Made by a program: the position numbers and the translations under genes
Source of the DNA: Streptomyces sp. 1222.5
GTDB taxonomy: Bacteria; Actinomycetota; Actinomycetes; Streptomycetales; Streptomycetaceae
Reading direction: 5' to 3'
DNA: 64,000 nt
Assembly (NCBI RefSeq): GCF_900105245.1
Contig: NZ_FNSZ01000001.1
Coordinates: 3,596,001 to 3,660,000 of the forward strand
Notes under the pieces: model-generated
The model's database searches: none
Told to the model about the DNA's origin: nothing
Seen by the model: the letters and a program-made list of their open reading frames with translations, nothing else
Shown: piece after piece, positions 38,830 through 48,146 of the stretch
Layout of the letters: every line of letters starts with the position of its first letter
How positions within the stretch are numbered: position 1 is the first letter of the stretch

Positions 38830-40530
38830 ATGAACGCGACCCCACCCGCTCCGCCGCCTGCCGGCCCTTCCGGGACGTCCGCGACGCCTCCCCCGAGCGC
38901 CTCGCCTGCACCCGCGGCACCGCCCGCGCCCTCCTGGGAGGACCTGGTCACGACCGCCCTGCTCGGCACCGACCGGCGTCCCCTGGCCCAGGATCCGGGC
39001 GGCCGGGCGGCCCCCGTCGCGCTGCTGGACGCGGCCGCCGTGGCGACCGTACGCCGGCGTGCCGGACTGCGGCCCGCGCGGGCGACGCGGCGGCCGGAAC
39101 GGGCCCCCGAGGACCCCCGCCCGGCGCTGCCCCCGGCGGCGGCCCGCAGACTCGCGCTGCTCCTGGCCGACCGTTCCGGCGGACCGTCGGGAGGCCGGCG
39201 CGGCAGCTCACCGGATCTCATGGAGCTGCTCCCGCAGTGGCTGGCGGCGGCCAACGCGCACGGTTACGCGGCGCCTCCACAGGCGCTCCCTGCCCTGCTG
39301 GACGCGGCCCGGGGCCGTACGGACCTGCGCCCGGCCGCGCTGGCTTTCGCGGGCCCCCGTGCGCTCTGGCTGGCCCGGCTGAACGCTGACTGGCGGTTCG
39401 CCCTGCGCGCCGCCCCGGGCGGCGGCACCGCGCTGCCCGACGCCGGTGACGCCGGGGCGGTGCGCCGGCTGTGGCAGGAGGGGCTGTTCGCCGAGCGGGT
39501 CGCCCTGCTGGGCGTGCTCCGGGCCCGTACGCCCGCCCTCGCGCGTGAGCTGCTGGCCTCGACCTGGCCGACGGAGCGGGCGGAGGACCGGCTGATGTTC
39601 CTCGACTCGCTGCGCGCGGGCCTGTGCGGCGCGGACGAGCCGTTCCTGGAGCAGGCGCTGGGCGACCGCAGCCGCAATGTCCGGGCGACGGCGGCGGAGC
39701 TGCTGTCGGCGCTGCCGGATTCGGCGCTCGCGGCGCGCATGGCCGTACGGGCCGCCGCATGTGTGGCTCTCGACCGCATGGGGAACTCGCCCGTGATCGC
39801 GGTCGAGGCACCGCTCGAGTGCGACTCCGGCATGGAGCGGGACGGTGTGGTGGCGAAACCGCCCGCGGGCAGAGGGGAGCGGTCGTGGTGGCTTGGTCAG
39901 CTGGTCGAGGCGGCACCGCTCGCGACGTGGACGGAGCGGCTCGGCGGACGGAGCGCGCCGGAGATCGTGGCGCTGCCGGTGGCGGACGGCTGGCAGGGCG
40001 AGCTGCACGCGGCGTGGTGCCGCGCGGCCGTACGGCAGGGCGACGCCGCCTGGTCGAGGGCGCTGCTCGGCTCGCCGTCGGCGCCGGAGGCGGGGGGCCC
40101 GGGTGCGGTGTCCCTGGCGGAGCGGGCGAAGCTGCTGGCCGCCCTGCGGCCGGGCGAGCGGGCCGAATGGGTGGCCGGATTCATCGCCACCCACGGTCTG
40201 TCGGAGGCGTTCCAGCTGCTCGGCGGGTGTGCGGTGCCGTGGGAGCCGCCGCTGGGCAGGGCGGTCGTGGACGCCCTCAACATCGCCCGCGACGCCGGCA
40301 GTTACCCCTGGAGTTTCAGCGGGGTGATGGGGCTCGCGGAGCGTTGCCTGGACCCGGCGGAAGCCCCCCGGCTGGAGGCGCTGCTCGCGGTGCCCGACGA
40401 GCGGGAGGACGCGGCGCCGGGAGCCGGTGGCTACTGGGCGGAAGCGTTCCAGCGACTGGTCACCACGCTGCGCCTGCGGGCGGAGATGGCGGGCGAGCTG
40501 GGCGCCGCACCGCCCGCGCCACCGCGATGA
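38830..40530 (+). CDS. DUF5691 family protein
   Basis: 566 aa from ATG 38830, preceded by GAAAGGAAC. After a Pro/Ala-rich N-terminus (about 1-38) the entry motif WEDLVTTALLGTDRRPL is followed by mostly helical, HEAT-like repeats: LARELLASTWPTERAEDRLM, FLDSLRAGLCGADEPFLEQA, LGDRSRNVRATAAELLSALP. It is typical of DUF5691 proteins found beside SWIM and MoxR-vWA genes. Such superhelical domains usually act as scaffolds. No catalytic motif was seen. The 172-bp gap after the SWIM gene contains no terminator, so both likely share a transcript. Converges with the IcmB-like gene 6 bp away. Confidence 0.85.
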   Translation: MNATPPAPPPAGPSGTSATPPPSASPAPAAPPAPSWEDLVTTALLGTDRRPLAQDPGGRAAPVALLDAAAVATVRRRAGLRPARATRRPERAPEDPRPALPPAAARRLALLLADRSGGPSGGRRGSSPDLMELLPQWLAAANAHGYAAPPQALPALLDAARGRTDLRPAALAFAGPRALWLARLNADWRFALRAAPGGGTALPDAGDAGAVRRLWQEGLFAERVALLGVLRARTPALARELLASTWPTERAEDRLMFLDSLRAGLCGADEPFLEQALGDRSRNVRATAAELLSALPDSALAARMAVRAAACVALDRMGNSPVIAVEAPLECDSGMERDGVVAKPPAGRGERSWWLGQLVEAAPLATWTERLGGRSAPEIVALPVADGWQGELHAAWCRAAVRQGDAAWSRALLGSPSAPEAGGPGAVSLAERAKLLAALRPGERAEWVAGFIATHGLSEAFQLLGGCAVPWEPPLGRAVVDALNIARDAGSYPWSFSGVMGLAERCLDPAEAPRLEALLAVPDEREDAAPGAGGYWAEAFQRLVTTLRLRAEMAGELGAAPPAPPR

Positions 40531-40535
40531 TCCGC

Positions 40536-40958
<423 letters not shown>

Positions 40959-40979
40959 CACTGCCTCCATCAAACGATC

Positions 40980-40999
40980 ACGGAAGCGATCGCTTCCGT
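40980..40999. promoter_or_regulatory. 20-bp perfect palindrome upstream of icmB
   Basis: ACGGAAGCGATCGCTTCCGT is fully self-complementary and lies 22-41 bp before the start codon. Its centre AAGCGATCGCTT has the look of a LacI- or TetR-type operator. No riboswitch-like B12 box was seen near it. Confidence 0.6.
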
Positions 41000-41182
41000 C
41001 CGTAACGACAAGTACCGCACTTTTGGCGCGTCCCGCCACCCGCCGCGAAGTGAACGAACGTTATCTCCAGCATCCCGCAACCGGCGGTTTTACGGTGCGC
41101 AGCGAGGGGGAAATCACACGGTGGGACATCAGGGCACATGGGGGATCGAGCCGTCCTCCGGTGTGCCGACAGGAGGTCGGCC

Positions 41183-42052
41183 ATGAAGGTCACCGGAGTT
41201 CTTCCGCTCTTCCTCCCGCTCTGCCGCCGCCTGTGGCCCGGCAGAATCGCCGGACTTTCCGTGGCGCTGCTCAAGGCGACCGCCCTCGAGGCCGCCATCC
41301 TGGCCGGCCACCTCCTGCTCTATCCGACCGGCCTCGTCCAGGAGCGCCGTGCCGTCCTGCCGGCCGGAGACGGCCCCGATCCCGCCGCCGAGGGCACCGC
41401 ACGGCTGCCCGTCCGCTCCGGTCCGCCCGTGGTGCTGCTGCACGGCTTCATCGACAACCGCTCGGTGTTCGTGCTGCTGCGCCGCAGCCTGGTCCAGCAC
41501 GGCAGGCAGCGGGTGGAATCCCTCAACTACTCCCCGCTGACCTGCGACATCCGTGCCGCCGCCGAGCTGCTCGGCCGGCACATCGAGGAGATCTGCGAGC
41601 GCACCGGCAACACGCGGGTCGACATCGTGGGGCACAGCCTCGGCGGCCTGATAGCCCGCTACTACGTGCAGTGCCTCGGCGGTGACCTGCGGGTCCGCAT
41701 GCTCGTCACGCTCGGCACCCCGCACGCCGGGACCCGGGTGGCGCCGCTGGCCAACGCGCATCCGATCGTGCGCCAGATGCGGCCCGGCTCGGAGGTGATC
41801 GAGGAGCTGTCCCGGCCCGCACCCGGCTGCCGCACGCGGTTCGTCAGCTTCTGGAGCGACCTGGACTCCCTGATGGTCCCGCTGGAGACGGCCTGCCTGG
41901 AGCACCCCGACCTCGATGCGCAGAACGTCCGGGTGACCGGCATCGGGCATCTCGCCCTGCCCGTGCACCCGGCGGTCGCGACCGGGATACGCGAGGCCCT
42001 CGACAGCGCACAGCCCGGGGACCGGCTCGCGGACGGTCTGACGGTGGCCTAG
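41183..42052 (+). CDS. Membrane-anchored lipase/alpha-beta hydrolase
   Basis: 289 aa from ATG 41183 with AGGAGG at 41171. Residues about 1-48 contain hydrophobic helices (VTGVLPLFLPLCRRLWPG, ALLKATALEAAILAGHLLLY), then a lipase core: oxyanion strand PPVVLLHGFIDN, nucleophile elbow VDIVGHSLGGLIARYYVQ, GTPHAGTRVAPLA, and VTGIGHLALPVHP carrying the catalytic His. This resembles the triacylglycerol lipase class of Streptomyces. It hydrolyses ester bonds at or outside the membrane. It is monocistronic, facing away from icmB; 42053-42307 downstream holds the next promoter. Confidence 0.88.
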   Translation: MKVTGVLPLFLPLCRRLWPGRIAGLSVALLKATALEAAILAGHLLLYPTGLVQERRAVLPAGDGPDPAAEGTARLPVRSGPPVVLLHGFIDNRSVFVLLRRSLVQHGRQRVESLNYSPLTCDIRAAAELLGRHIEEICERTGNTRVDIVGHSLGGLIARYYVQCLGGDLRVRMLVTLGTPHAGTRVAPLANAHPIVRQMRPGSEVIEELSRPAPGCRTRFVSFWSDLDSLMVPLETACLEHPDLDAQNVRVTGIGHLALPVHPAVATGIREALDSAQPGDRLADGLTVA

Positions 42053-42229
42053 CGGGCCACTGTCCGAGGCGGGAGAAAGGACCACCGACGGCGCGGTACG
42101 GCCTGCGCACAGGTGACTCACCGTCACCCGACATCGAACATTCATCGAACACAAGGCCAAAGTCGCGTCCGGGGTCCCCCGAAACACGGCCGAATGCCCG
42201 TTTCCGGCCCACGCGAAACAGGCCGAAGA

Positions 42230-42259
42230 TTGTCGCGCCCGCGTACCGCCGGGTACAGT
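42230..42259 (+). promoter_or_regulatory. Predicted promoter of the M23 peptidase gene
   Basis: TTGTCG at 42230-42235 and TACAGT at 42254-42259, 18 bp apart, match the principal sigma factor pattern. Transcription would begin near 42266, giving a leader of about 40 nt before the GTG at 42308. Confidence 0.5.
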
Positions 42260-42307
42260 CACCGCACTGCTCTGGCAGCCCCTGTTGTCGAGGCGAAAGA
42301 GAAGTTG

Positions 42308-43897
42308 GTGAACGACCGTCACCCGTCGGGGACCATGACCACCCCGGCCCCGGCTTCCGACGCCTCCGCAGCGCACTACGCACCGTACGGGACACCGGAA
42401 GTCGCCTACGACGACGTCACCACGTACGGTCATTACGACGCCACAGGTTTCGCGGCCGGTTCCGTAGGCTTCGACGCCGATCCGCTCTTCGGCAGCCTCC
42501 CGGGCGACGGGCACACCACGGACGCGTACGACACCACGCACTGGCAGACCGGCACCGGTCCGACCCCGCACTACGACCCCTACGCGGCCCAGCACCACTC
42601 GACCTACGACTCGGGTGCGTACGACAGCACCGCCTGGACGATTCCGGCGCAGGCCACGGGGCACGACGTCAGCGGGCAGTGGGACGCGAGTGCCTGGCTC
42701 CAGCCCGGACAGGCGGCCGGCGCCGACCCCGCCGCGCAGTGGGAGTGGGGCACCCAGACCTTCGACACCGGCGCCTACGACGCCACGCAGTGGAACGCCG
42801 CCGGCCAGGCCGTGACGGCGGAGGCCGAGCAGGCTGCCGAACCGTTCGACCAGCAGGCCACGGCCACGTTCGACCAGGTCGCGGATGCGCACGTCGGCGC
42901 CGCGTTCGACCGGACGGGCGACGCGCACGCGACCGCCCCCTTCGAACAGCCGTCGCACGAGGACGCCGCGTACGAGGACGGCGGGTACGAGCACACCACG
43001 TACGACGACACCGTCTACGGCGACGGCGCGTACGAGGAGGGGCCGGTCGGCGAGGGCGATGCGACCGCCACCGGTGAACTGCCCGCCGTGCCCGGCCTGT
43101 TGGACGGGCAGGAGGAGATCACCCCGGTTCCGGCGGCCCGTGCGAGCTCGCGCGGCGCGGGCCGGTCCCGGCGCCGTACGCCCGCCAAGCGCTCCGCCCT
43201 GTTGACCGTCGCCGTGCCCTCCGCCTGCGTGATGGGGGTCGCCGGGATCGCCGCCGCCTCCGTCGGCACGCTGACCGACGACTCCAAGGACACCTCCGCC
43301 TCCGCCTCGGACGCGCACGCGGTGCAGCCGTCGGTCGCCAACAACAAGCTGGACACCCAGCTCAAGACGCTCGCGGCGGGCGCCGACGACTTCGCCGACC
43401 GGGCCAGCCGCACCCAGGAGCGGATCGACCTCAAGGCCCAGCAGGAACTGCAACAGAAGAAGGCCGCGGCGGAGGCCGCACTCAAGGAACGACTGCGGCC
43501 CAAGTTCGCGCTGCCCGTCATGGACCGCGGACTCAGCGCCTACTTCGGCCAGGCGGGCGTGAACTGGATGTCGGTGCACACCGGCATCGACTTCCCCGTC
43601 TCCTACGGCACCACGGTGATGGCCGCCACCGACGGAACCGTCAGCACCAAGTGGAACAGTGCCTACGGCAACATGCTGATCCTCACCGCGAAGGACGGCA
43701 CGGAGACCTGGTACTGCCACCTCTCCAGCTACCGCGTGGCCTCCGGCACGGTCGTCAAGGCCGGCCAGTCGATCGCCTACTCCGGCAACTCGGGCAACTC
43801 CACCGGCCCGCACCTGCACTTCGAGGTACGGCCGGCGGGCGGGGCGGCCATAGACCCGCTGCCGTGGCTGCGCAGCCACGGGCTGGACCCGACCTGA
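42308..43897 (+). CDS. M23 family metallopeptidase (peptidoglycan endopeptidase)
   Basis: 529 aa from GTG 42308 (VNDRHPSGTMTTPAPA), preceded by AAAGAGAAG. Residues about 10-260 are an acidic, Tyr/Thr/Asp-rich disordered region with repeated YDxTxY-like units (YEDGGYEHTTYDDTVYGDG). One transmembrane or signal-anchor helix (SALLTVAVPSACVMGVAGIA, about 295-320) precedes a coiled coil (QERIDLKAQQELQQKKAAAE). The C-terminal LytM/M23 domain keeps HTGIDFPVSYGT (H, D zinc ligands) and GPHLHFEVRP. Topology therefore puts the protease outside, with a long cytoplasmic tail, and suggests regulated cell-wall cleavage. Confidence 0.92.
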   Translation: MNDRHPSGTMTTPAPASDASAAHYAPYGTPEVAYDDVTTYGHYDATGFAAGSVGFDADPLFGSLPGDGHTTDAYDTTHWQTGTGPTPHYDPYAAQHHSTYDSGAYDSTAWTIPAQATGHDVSGQWDASAWLQPGQAAGADPAAQWEWGTQTFDTGAYDATQWNAAGQAVTAEAEQAAEPFDQQATATFDQVADAHVGAAFDRTGDAHATAPFEQPSHEDAAYEDGGYEHTTYDDTVYGDGAYEEGPVGEGDATATGELPAVPGLLDGQEEITPVPAARASSRGAGRSRRRTPAKRSALLTVAVPSACVMGVAGIAAASVGTLTDDSKDTSASASDAHAVQPSVANNKLDTQLKTLAAGADDFADRASRTQERIDLKAQQELQQKKAAAEAALKERLRPKFALPVMDRGLSAYFGQAGVNWMSVHTGIDFPVSYGTTVMAATDGTVSTKWNSAYGNMLILTAKDGTETWYCHLSSYRVASGTVVKAGQSIAYSGNSGNSTGPHLHFEVRPAGGAAIDPLPWLRSHGLDPT

Positions 43898-43921
43898 GCC
43901 GGCTTGTTTCCTCGTGCCGAG

Positions 43922-43949
43922 TGAGCCCCGCCCGTGCAGGCGGGGCTCA
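43922..43949. terminator. Terminator between the M23 gene and pcrA
   Basis: A perfect 11-bp stem (TGAGCCCCGCC and complement) with a 6-nt loop lies between convergent stops at 43897 and 43957. Confidence 0.8.
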
Positions 43950-43956
43950 TCGCGTT

Positions 43957-46437
43957 CTACAGCTTCTCCACCGGCGCGTACCGCAGCAGCAGCCGCTTCG
44001 GCTTGGTGTCGCCGAAGTCGATCGTCGCCTCCGCGTTCCCACCCGTGCCCGTGACCGCGACGACCGTGCCGAGACCGAACTGATCGTGGGTGACACGGTC
44101 TCCGACGGCCAGCGCGACCACCGGCTTCTCCGCGGTGCGCCGCGTGGCGAACCCGGACGCGCCGGACGCCGAGGAGCGTGAGCGGGACGAGGACAGGGAG
44201 GCCGCGATCCCGGAGGCCGGCCCGGAGGACACCGGCGCGGCGGCCCCCGTCCGCTTCCAGTCCACGTGGGTCGGCGGGATCTCCTCCAGGAAGCGGGAGG
44301 GCGGGTTGTACGACGGCTGGCCCCAGGCGCTGCGCATCGCCGAACGCGTGAGGTACAGCCGCTCCCGCGCGCGGGTGATGCCGACGTACGCCAGGCGCCG
44401 CTCCTCCTCCAGCTCCTTGTTCTGGCCGAGGGCGCGCATGTGCGGGAAGACGCCGTCCTCCATGCCGGTCAGGAACACGACCGGGAACTCCAGGCCCTTG
44501 GCGGTGTGCAGGGTCATCAGCGTGATGACGCCGTCGCCGTCCTCCTCGTCGGGGATCTGGTCCGAGTCGGCGACCAGGGCGACCTGCTCCAGGAAGTCGG
44601 CGAGCGTGCCGGTCTCTCCCTCGGCGCGCTCCTGCTCGAACTCCAGGGCCACGGCGGCGAGTTCCTGGAGGTTCTCGATGCGCGTCTCGTCCTGAGGATC
44701 GGTGGAGGCCTGCAACTCGGCAAGATAGCCGGTGCGTTCGAGTATGGCCTCCAGCACCGTCGCCGGTCCCGCCCCGGACTCCACGATCGTCCGCAGGTCC
44801 TCCATCAGCGTATTGAACCGCTTGACCGCGTTGGTGGAGCGCGCGGCCATGCCGTACGCCTCGTCGACGCGCTTGAGCGCCTGGGGGAAGCTGATCTTCT
44901 CGCGCTGGGCGAGGGCGTCGATCATCGCCTCGGCGCGGTCGCCGATGCCCCGCTTGGGCACGTTGAGGATGCGGCGCAGCGGCACCGTGTCCTCGGGGTT
45001 GGCGAGGACACGCAGGTAGGCGAGGACGTCCCGGACCTCCTTGCGCTCGTAGAAGCGGACACCGCCGACGACCTTGTAGGGCAGGCCGACGCGGATGAAG
45101 ACCTCTTCGAAGACACGGGACTGGGCGTTGGTGCGGTAGAAGACGGCGACGTCGCCCGCCTTCGCCTCGCCCGCGTCGACCAGGCGGTCTATCTCGTCGG
45201 CGACGAACTGCGCCTCGTCGTGCTCGGTGTCGGCGACGTAACCGGTGATCCGCGCGCCCTGGCCGGCGTTGGTCCACAGGTTCTTCGGGCGGCGGGACTC
45301 GTTGCGCTCGATGACCGCGTTGGCGGCGGACAGGATGGTCTGCGTGGAGCGGTAGTTCTGCTCCAGCAGGATCGTCGTCGCGTCGGGGTAGTCCTCCTCG
45401 AACTGGAGGATGTTGCGGATCGTCGCACCGCGGAAGGCGTAGATGGACTGGTCCGCGTCACCCACGACGCACAGCTCGGCCGGCGGCAGGTCGGACTCGC
45501 TCGGCGGTACGTCCACCGGGTGCGCGGCGGTGCCGACGAGCTCGCGGACCAGGGCGTACTGGGCGTGGTTGGTGTCCTGGTACTCGTCGACCATGACGTG
45601 CCGGAAGCGACGGCGGTAGTGCTCGGCGACGTCCGGGAAGGCACGCAGCAGGTTGACCGTCGTCATGATCAGGTCATCGAAGTCGAGGGCGTTCGCCTCG
45701 CGCAGCCGCGACTGGTACAGGGCGTAGGCCTGCGCGAGGGTCTTCTCGAAGCCGTCGGTGGCCTGGGCGGCGAAGTCCTCCTCGTCGATCAGCTCGTTCT
45801 TCAGGTTGCTGATCTTGGCGCTGAATGACTTGGGCGGGAAGCGCTTGGGGTCGAGGTCCAGGTCACGGCAGACCAGGGCCATCAGGCGCTTGCTGTCGGC
45901 GGCGTCGTAGATCGAGAACGACGAGGTGAAGCCGAGCTTCTTGGACTCCCGGCGCAGGATGCGCACGCAGGCGCTGTGGAAGGTCATGACCCACATCGCG
46001 TGGGCGCGCGGGCCGACGAGCTGCTCGACGCGCTCCTTCATCTCGCCCGCGGCCTTGTTGGTGAAGGTGATCGCGAGGATCTGGCCGGGGTGCACATGCC
46101 GCTCGGCGAGCAGGTGCGCGATGCGGTGGGTGAGCACGCGGGTCTTGCCGGAGCCCGCACCGGCGACGATGAGCAGAGGGGAGCCGGCGTGCGTCACGGC
46201 CGCGCGCTGGTTCTCGTTCAGCCCCTCCAGGAGGGCCGCCGGGTCCAGCGCGGGGCGCGGGGCGCCGTCGCGGTAGTGGGCGTCCCGGTCCGGCGGCACG
46301 TCGAACTTCCCGCCGAACAGATCGTCCGGAATCGGCTCCGGGGCGTGATCGTGCTCGGGCGGCGGCGGGGGTTCCTCGTCGTGCCCGCGAGGGGGCCGGA
46401 GGTCCGCCAGGAAGCTGTCGTCAAAGAGGCTGCTCAT
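43957..46437 (-). CDS. pcrA: ATP-dependent DNA helicase PcrA (UvrD/Rep family)
   Basis: 826 aa. SF1A helicase motifs are all present: Q motif LNENQRAAVTHAGSPLLIVA, Walker A GAGSGKTRVL, DEYQDTNHAQ (motif II), VGDADQSIYAFRGA (motif III), LEQNYRST (motif IV), TLHTAKGLEFPVVFL (V) and YVGITRARERLYLT (VI). The C-terminus (VGDRVTHDQFGLGTVVAVTG, then KRLLLRYAPVEKL) is the RNA-polymerase-binding Tudor-like tail of PcrA. It unwinds DNA in mismatch/nucleotide-excision repair and resolves transcription conflicts. Monocistronic, with a terminator beyond the stop; the divergent NlpC/P60 gene and its riboswitch lie upstream. Confidence 0.97.
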   Translation of the reverse strand: MSSLFDDSFLADLRPPRGHDEEPPPPPEHDHAPEPIPDDLFGGKFDVPPDRDAHYRDGAPRPALDPAALLEGLNENQRAAVTHAGSPLLIVAGAGSGKTRVLTHRIAHLLAERHVHPGQILAITFTNKAAGEMKERVEQLVGPRAHAMWVMTFHSACVRILRRESKKLGFTSSFSIYDAADSKRLMALVCRDLDLDPKRFPPKSFSAKISNLKNELIDEEDFAAQATDGFEKTLAQAYALYQSRLREANALDFDDLIMTTVNLLRAFPDVAEHYRRRFRHVMVDEYQDTNHAQYALVRELVGTAAHPVDVPPSESDLPPAELCVVGDADQSIYAFRGATIRNILQFEEDYPDATTILLEQNYRSTQTILSAANAVIERNESRRPKNLWTNAGQGARITGYVADTEHDEAQFVADEIDRLVDAGEAKAGDVAVFYRTNAQSRVFEEVFIRVGLPYKVVGGVRFYERKEVRDVLAYLRVLANPEDTVPLRRILNVPKRGIGDRAEAMIDALAQREKISFPQALKRVDEAYGMAARSTNAVKRFNTLMEDLRTIVESGAGPATVLEAILERTGYLAELQASTDPQDETRIENLQELAAVALEFEQERAEGETGTLADFLEQVALVADSDQIPDEEDGDGVITLMTLHTAKGLEFPVVFLTGMEDGVFPHMRALGQNKELEEERRLAYVGITRARERLYLTRSAMRSAWGQPSYNPPSRFLEEIPPTHVDWKRTGAAAPVSSGPASGIAASLSSSRSRSSASGASGFATRRTAEKPVVALAVGDRVTHDQFGLGTVVAVTGTGGNAEATIDFGDTKPKRLLLRYAPVEKL

Positions 46438-46598
46438 CGCTCTACGAGTCTAGGGCGCCCCACCGACAACCGGTCCCGGTCCCCGGAACATGGCCCGCGG
46501 ACGGCCGTTCCCGAGCACTTCCACGGCGGCATCGATCTTCCCGGCGGACCCCCTCCACACTCCTCACGCTGCGGAATCGCCTGGTCACCCCTGTATAA

Positions 46599-46612
46599 AC
46601 CTGACCTCAGGT
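46599..46612. promoter_or_regulatory. Inverted repeat ACCTGACCTCAGGT upstream of the riboswitch
   Basis: A 6-2-6 perfect inverted repeat directly after an AT-rich TATAAA (46594-46599), which is a candidate -10 box for the NlpC/P60 transcript. It would sit at the start of transcription, where a repressor could act. The rest of 46438-46754 shows no gene. Confidence 0.4.
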
Positions 46613-46754
46613 CACAGAAATGTATCGGACAAACCGCTCACCAACCTTCACAGGAGACACACGAGTTGGCTAGGTTGCCGTCAGGCCGCACGACCCCACT
46701 CCGGCGAACGTCGCCGGGCCGTGCGGCCTCCGCCGAGTCCGGCGCGCCTCGCAC

Positions 46755-46884
46755 GGCGCCCAGAGCCGGGGACCCACCGATCCCGGGGTGAATCGGCCGA
46801 CTCCCACCCGGGACGACGCCGTAGGGCAACCCTTCCGAACCACCCGCCCGAACCCGACAGCTAACCCGGTAGGCGGCCGTTTGG
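46755..46884 (+). ncRNA. c-di-AMP riboswitch (ydaO/yuaA class) in the NlpC/P60 leader
   Basis: The conserved class segments appear in order: GCCGGGGACC, CCCGGGGTGAATCGG, GTAGGGCAACCC, then CCCGAACCCGACAGCTAACC and GGTAGGCGG, ending just before the ribosome binding site GGAAGGAG (46883-46890). In actinobacteria this class sits upstream of cell-wall hydrolase and Rpf genes and switches them off at high c-di-AMP. Boundaries are approximate; the first pairing strand may extend to about 46720. Identification rests on motif recognition rather than a covariance search. Confidence 0.85.
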
Positions 46885-46899
46885 AAGGAGTCGCCAGCC

Positions 46900-48045
46900 T
46901 TGGCGTCGCACCGCAAGCCGCGCCCCGGCGGCACCCGTGGACCGGGCCTGCGCGGCCCCGCTCTCGCCACCGCCGCCTTCACCTCCGTGGCCCTCCTGTC
47001 GCAGACGGCCGAGGCCGCCGCCGACGACGGCAGGCCGAGCATGGAGGAGATCGAGAAGAAGATCGACGAGCTCTACCGCCGGGCCGACTCGTCTCCGGAG
47101 GACGAACCGGCGGCCAGGCAGCGAGCCCGCGAGGAGGAGCCGCGCCAGGAGAGCGCCCGCCGCGGGACCCGGCGCGCCAAGGCGCCGGAGGGGCGGGTGG
47201 CGTCCGCCGCCGGCCCGGACACGGCCGCCTTTCTCCTCGAGGAGTTCCCGCAGGACCACTTCGCCCAGAACAGGGTGATGAACCGGCTGGCCTCGCGCGT
47301 GCGGGACACGGCCGAACGCGGCAGGACCGGCAGGAGCCCGCGGACGCCGGACGCCGACGCCGCGCCCTACGACGTGAAGGCCGCGAAGGCCGCCGTCCAG
47401 CGCAAGCTCGCCACCGCGCGGGACCTGCTCTCGCGGCTCCCCGCCCAGGAGCACGCGCGCCCCGCCGAGCCCGACCCCACGCCCTGGGGTGACGCGCTGC
47501 CCGTAGTGCCCGCGCAGGCGGCCTGGGAGGACGGGCTGCCCGCCGCATCCGCCCCGGCAACCTGGGAGGACGGGCTGCCCGCCGTACCCGCCCCGGCCGC
47601 CTGGGAGGGCACCGGCCCGCAGACGTACGCGGCCGCAACGTCCTCCGCCGCACCCGCGCCTTCCGCAGCCACGGTCTCGCAGCAGGCCACCAAGGCCGGG
47701 AAGGCGATCGCCTTCGCGCGCGCCCAGCTCGGCAGGCCCTACGTGAGCGGTGCCAGCGGCCCCGGTTCCTACGACTGCTCCGGCCTCACCCAGGCAGCGT
47801 GGCGGGCCGCCGGTGTCATCCTTCCGCGCGCCGCCCGCGACCAGGCCGTCGCGGGCACTCCGGTGGCCCTCGCCGACGCTCGCCCCGGTGACCTGGTCTT
47901 CTTCCACGAGGACAGCAGCCATGTGGGTCTGTACACGGGCGACGGAACGATGATCCACGCCCCGGAACCGGGCGCCTACATCCGCGAGGAGCCCGTCCAC
48001 CGAGGCGGCGAGGCGCTCGTCCAGGGCGTCGTCCGGCCGGCCTGA
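46900..48045 (+). CDS. NlpC/P60 cell-wall hydrolase under riboswitch control
   Basis: 381 aa from TTG 46900, fixed by GGAAGGAG 9 bp upstream and by the MASHRKPRP start shared with the NlpC/P60 gene at 49968. A signal sequence (ALATAAFTSVALLSQTAEAA) is followed by a charged helical region (about 45-165) that may be a coiled coil. Next come about three 13-residue AWEDGLPAVPAPA repeats (about 195-235). The NlpC/P60 domain has a Cys-His-His site: SYDCSGLTQAAWRAAG, DSSHVGLYTGDG, MIHAPEPG. It cleaves peptidoglycan stem peptides outside the cell. Confidence 0.92.
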   Translation: MASHRKPRPGGTRGPGLRGPALATAAFTSVALLSQTAEAAADDGRPSMEEIEKKIDELYRRADSSPEDEPAARQRAREEEPRQESARRGTRRAKAPEGRVASAAGPDTAAFLLEEFPQDHFAQNRVMNRLASRVRDTAERGRTGRSPRTPDADAAPYDVKAAKAAVQRKLATARDLLSRLPAQEHARPAEPDPTPWGDALPVVPAQAAWEDGLPAASAPATWEDGLPAVPAPAAWEGTGPQTYAAATSSAAPAPSAATVSQQATKAGKAIAFARAQLGRPYVSGASGPGSYDCSGLTQAAWRAAGVILPRAARDQAVAGTPVALADARPGDLVFFHEDSSHVGLYTGDGTMIHAPEPGAYIREEPVHRGGEALVQGVVRPA

Positions 48046-48146
48046 CCCCTTCCGCCCGCGCATCCACGCGCGCGTGCCGGTGTTTTTGCCCGCTACGCGC
48101 GCGTGGCCTGCCCGGTCGGCCCGTCGCGGCTGCCTAGCATCGGCGC

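Noticed and set aside
40959..41182. A cobalamin riboswitch before icmB
   Set aside because: No B12-box-like GCCACTG segment or plausible multi-stem leader was found; only the DNA-type palindrome is clear.
41129..45277. A 1382-codon open frame on the minus strand across the lipase, M23 and pcrA genes
   Set aside because: It runs antisense to the lipase and M23 genes and in another frame of pcrA; the composition is Gly/Arg/Val shadow sequence caused by high GC, with no recognisable domain.
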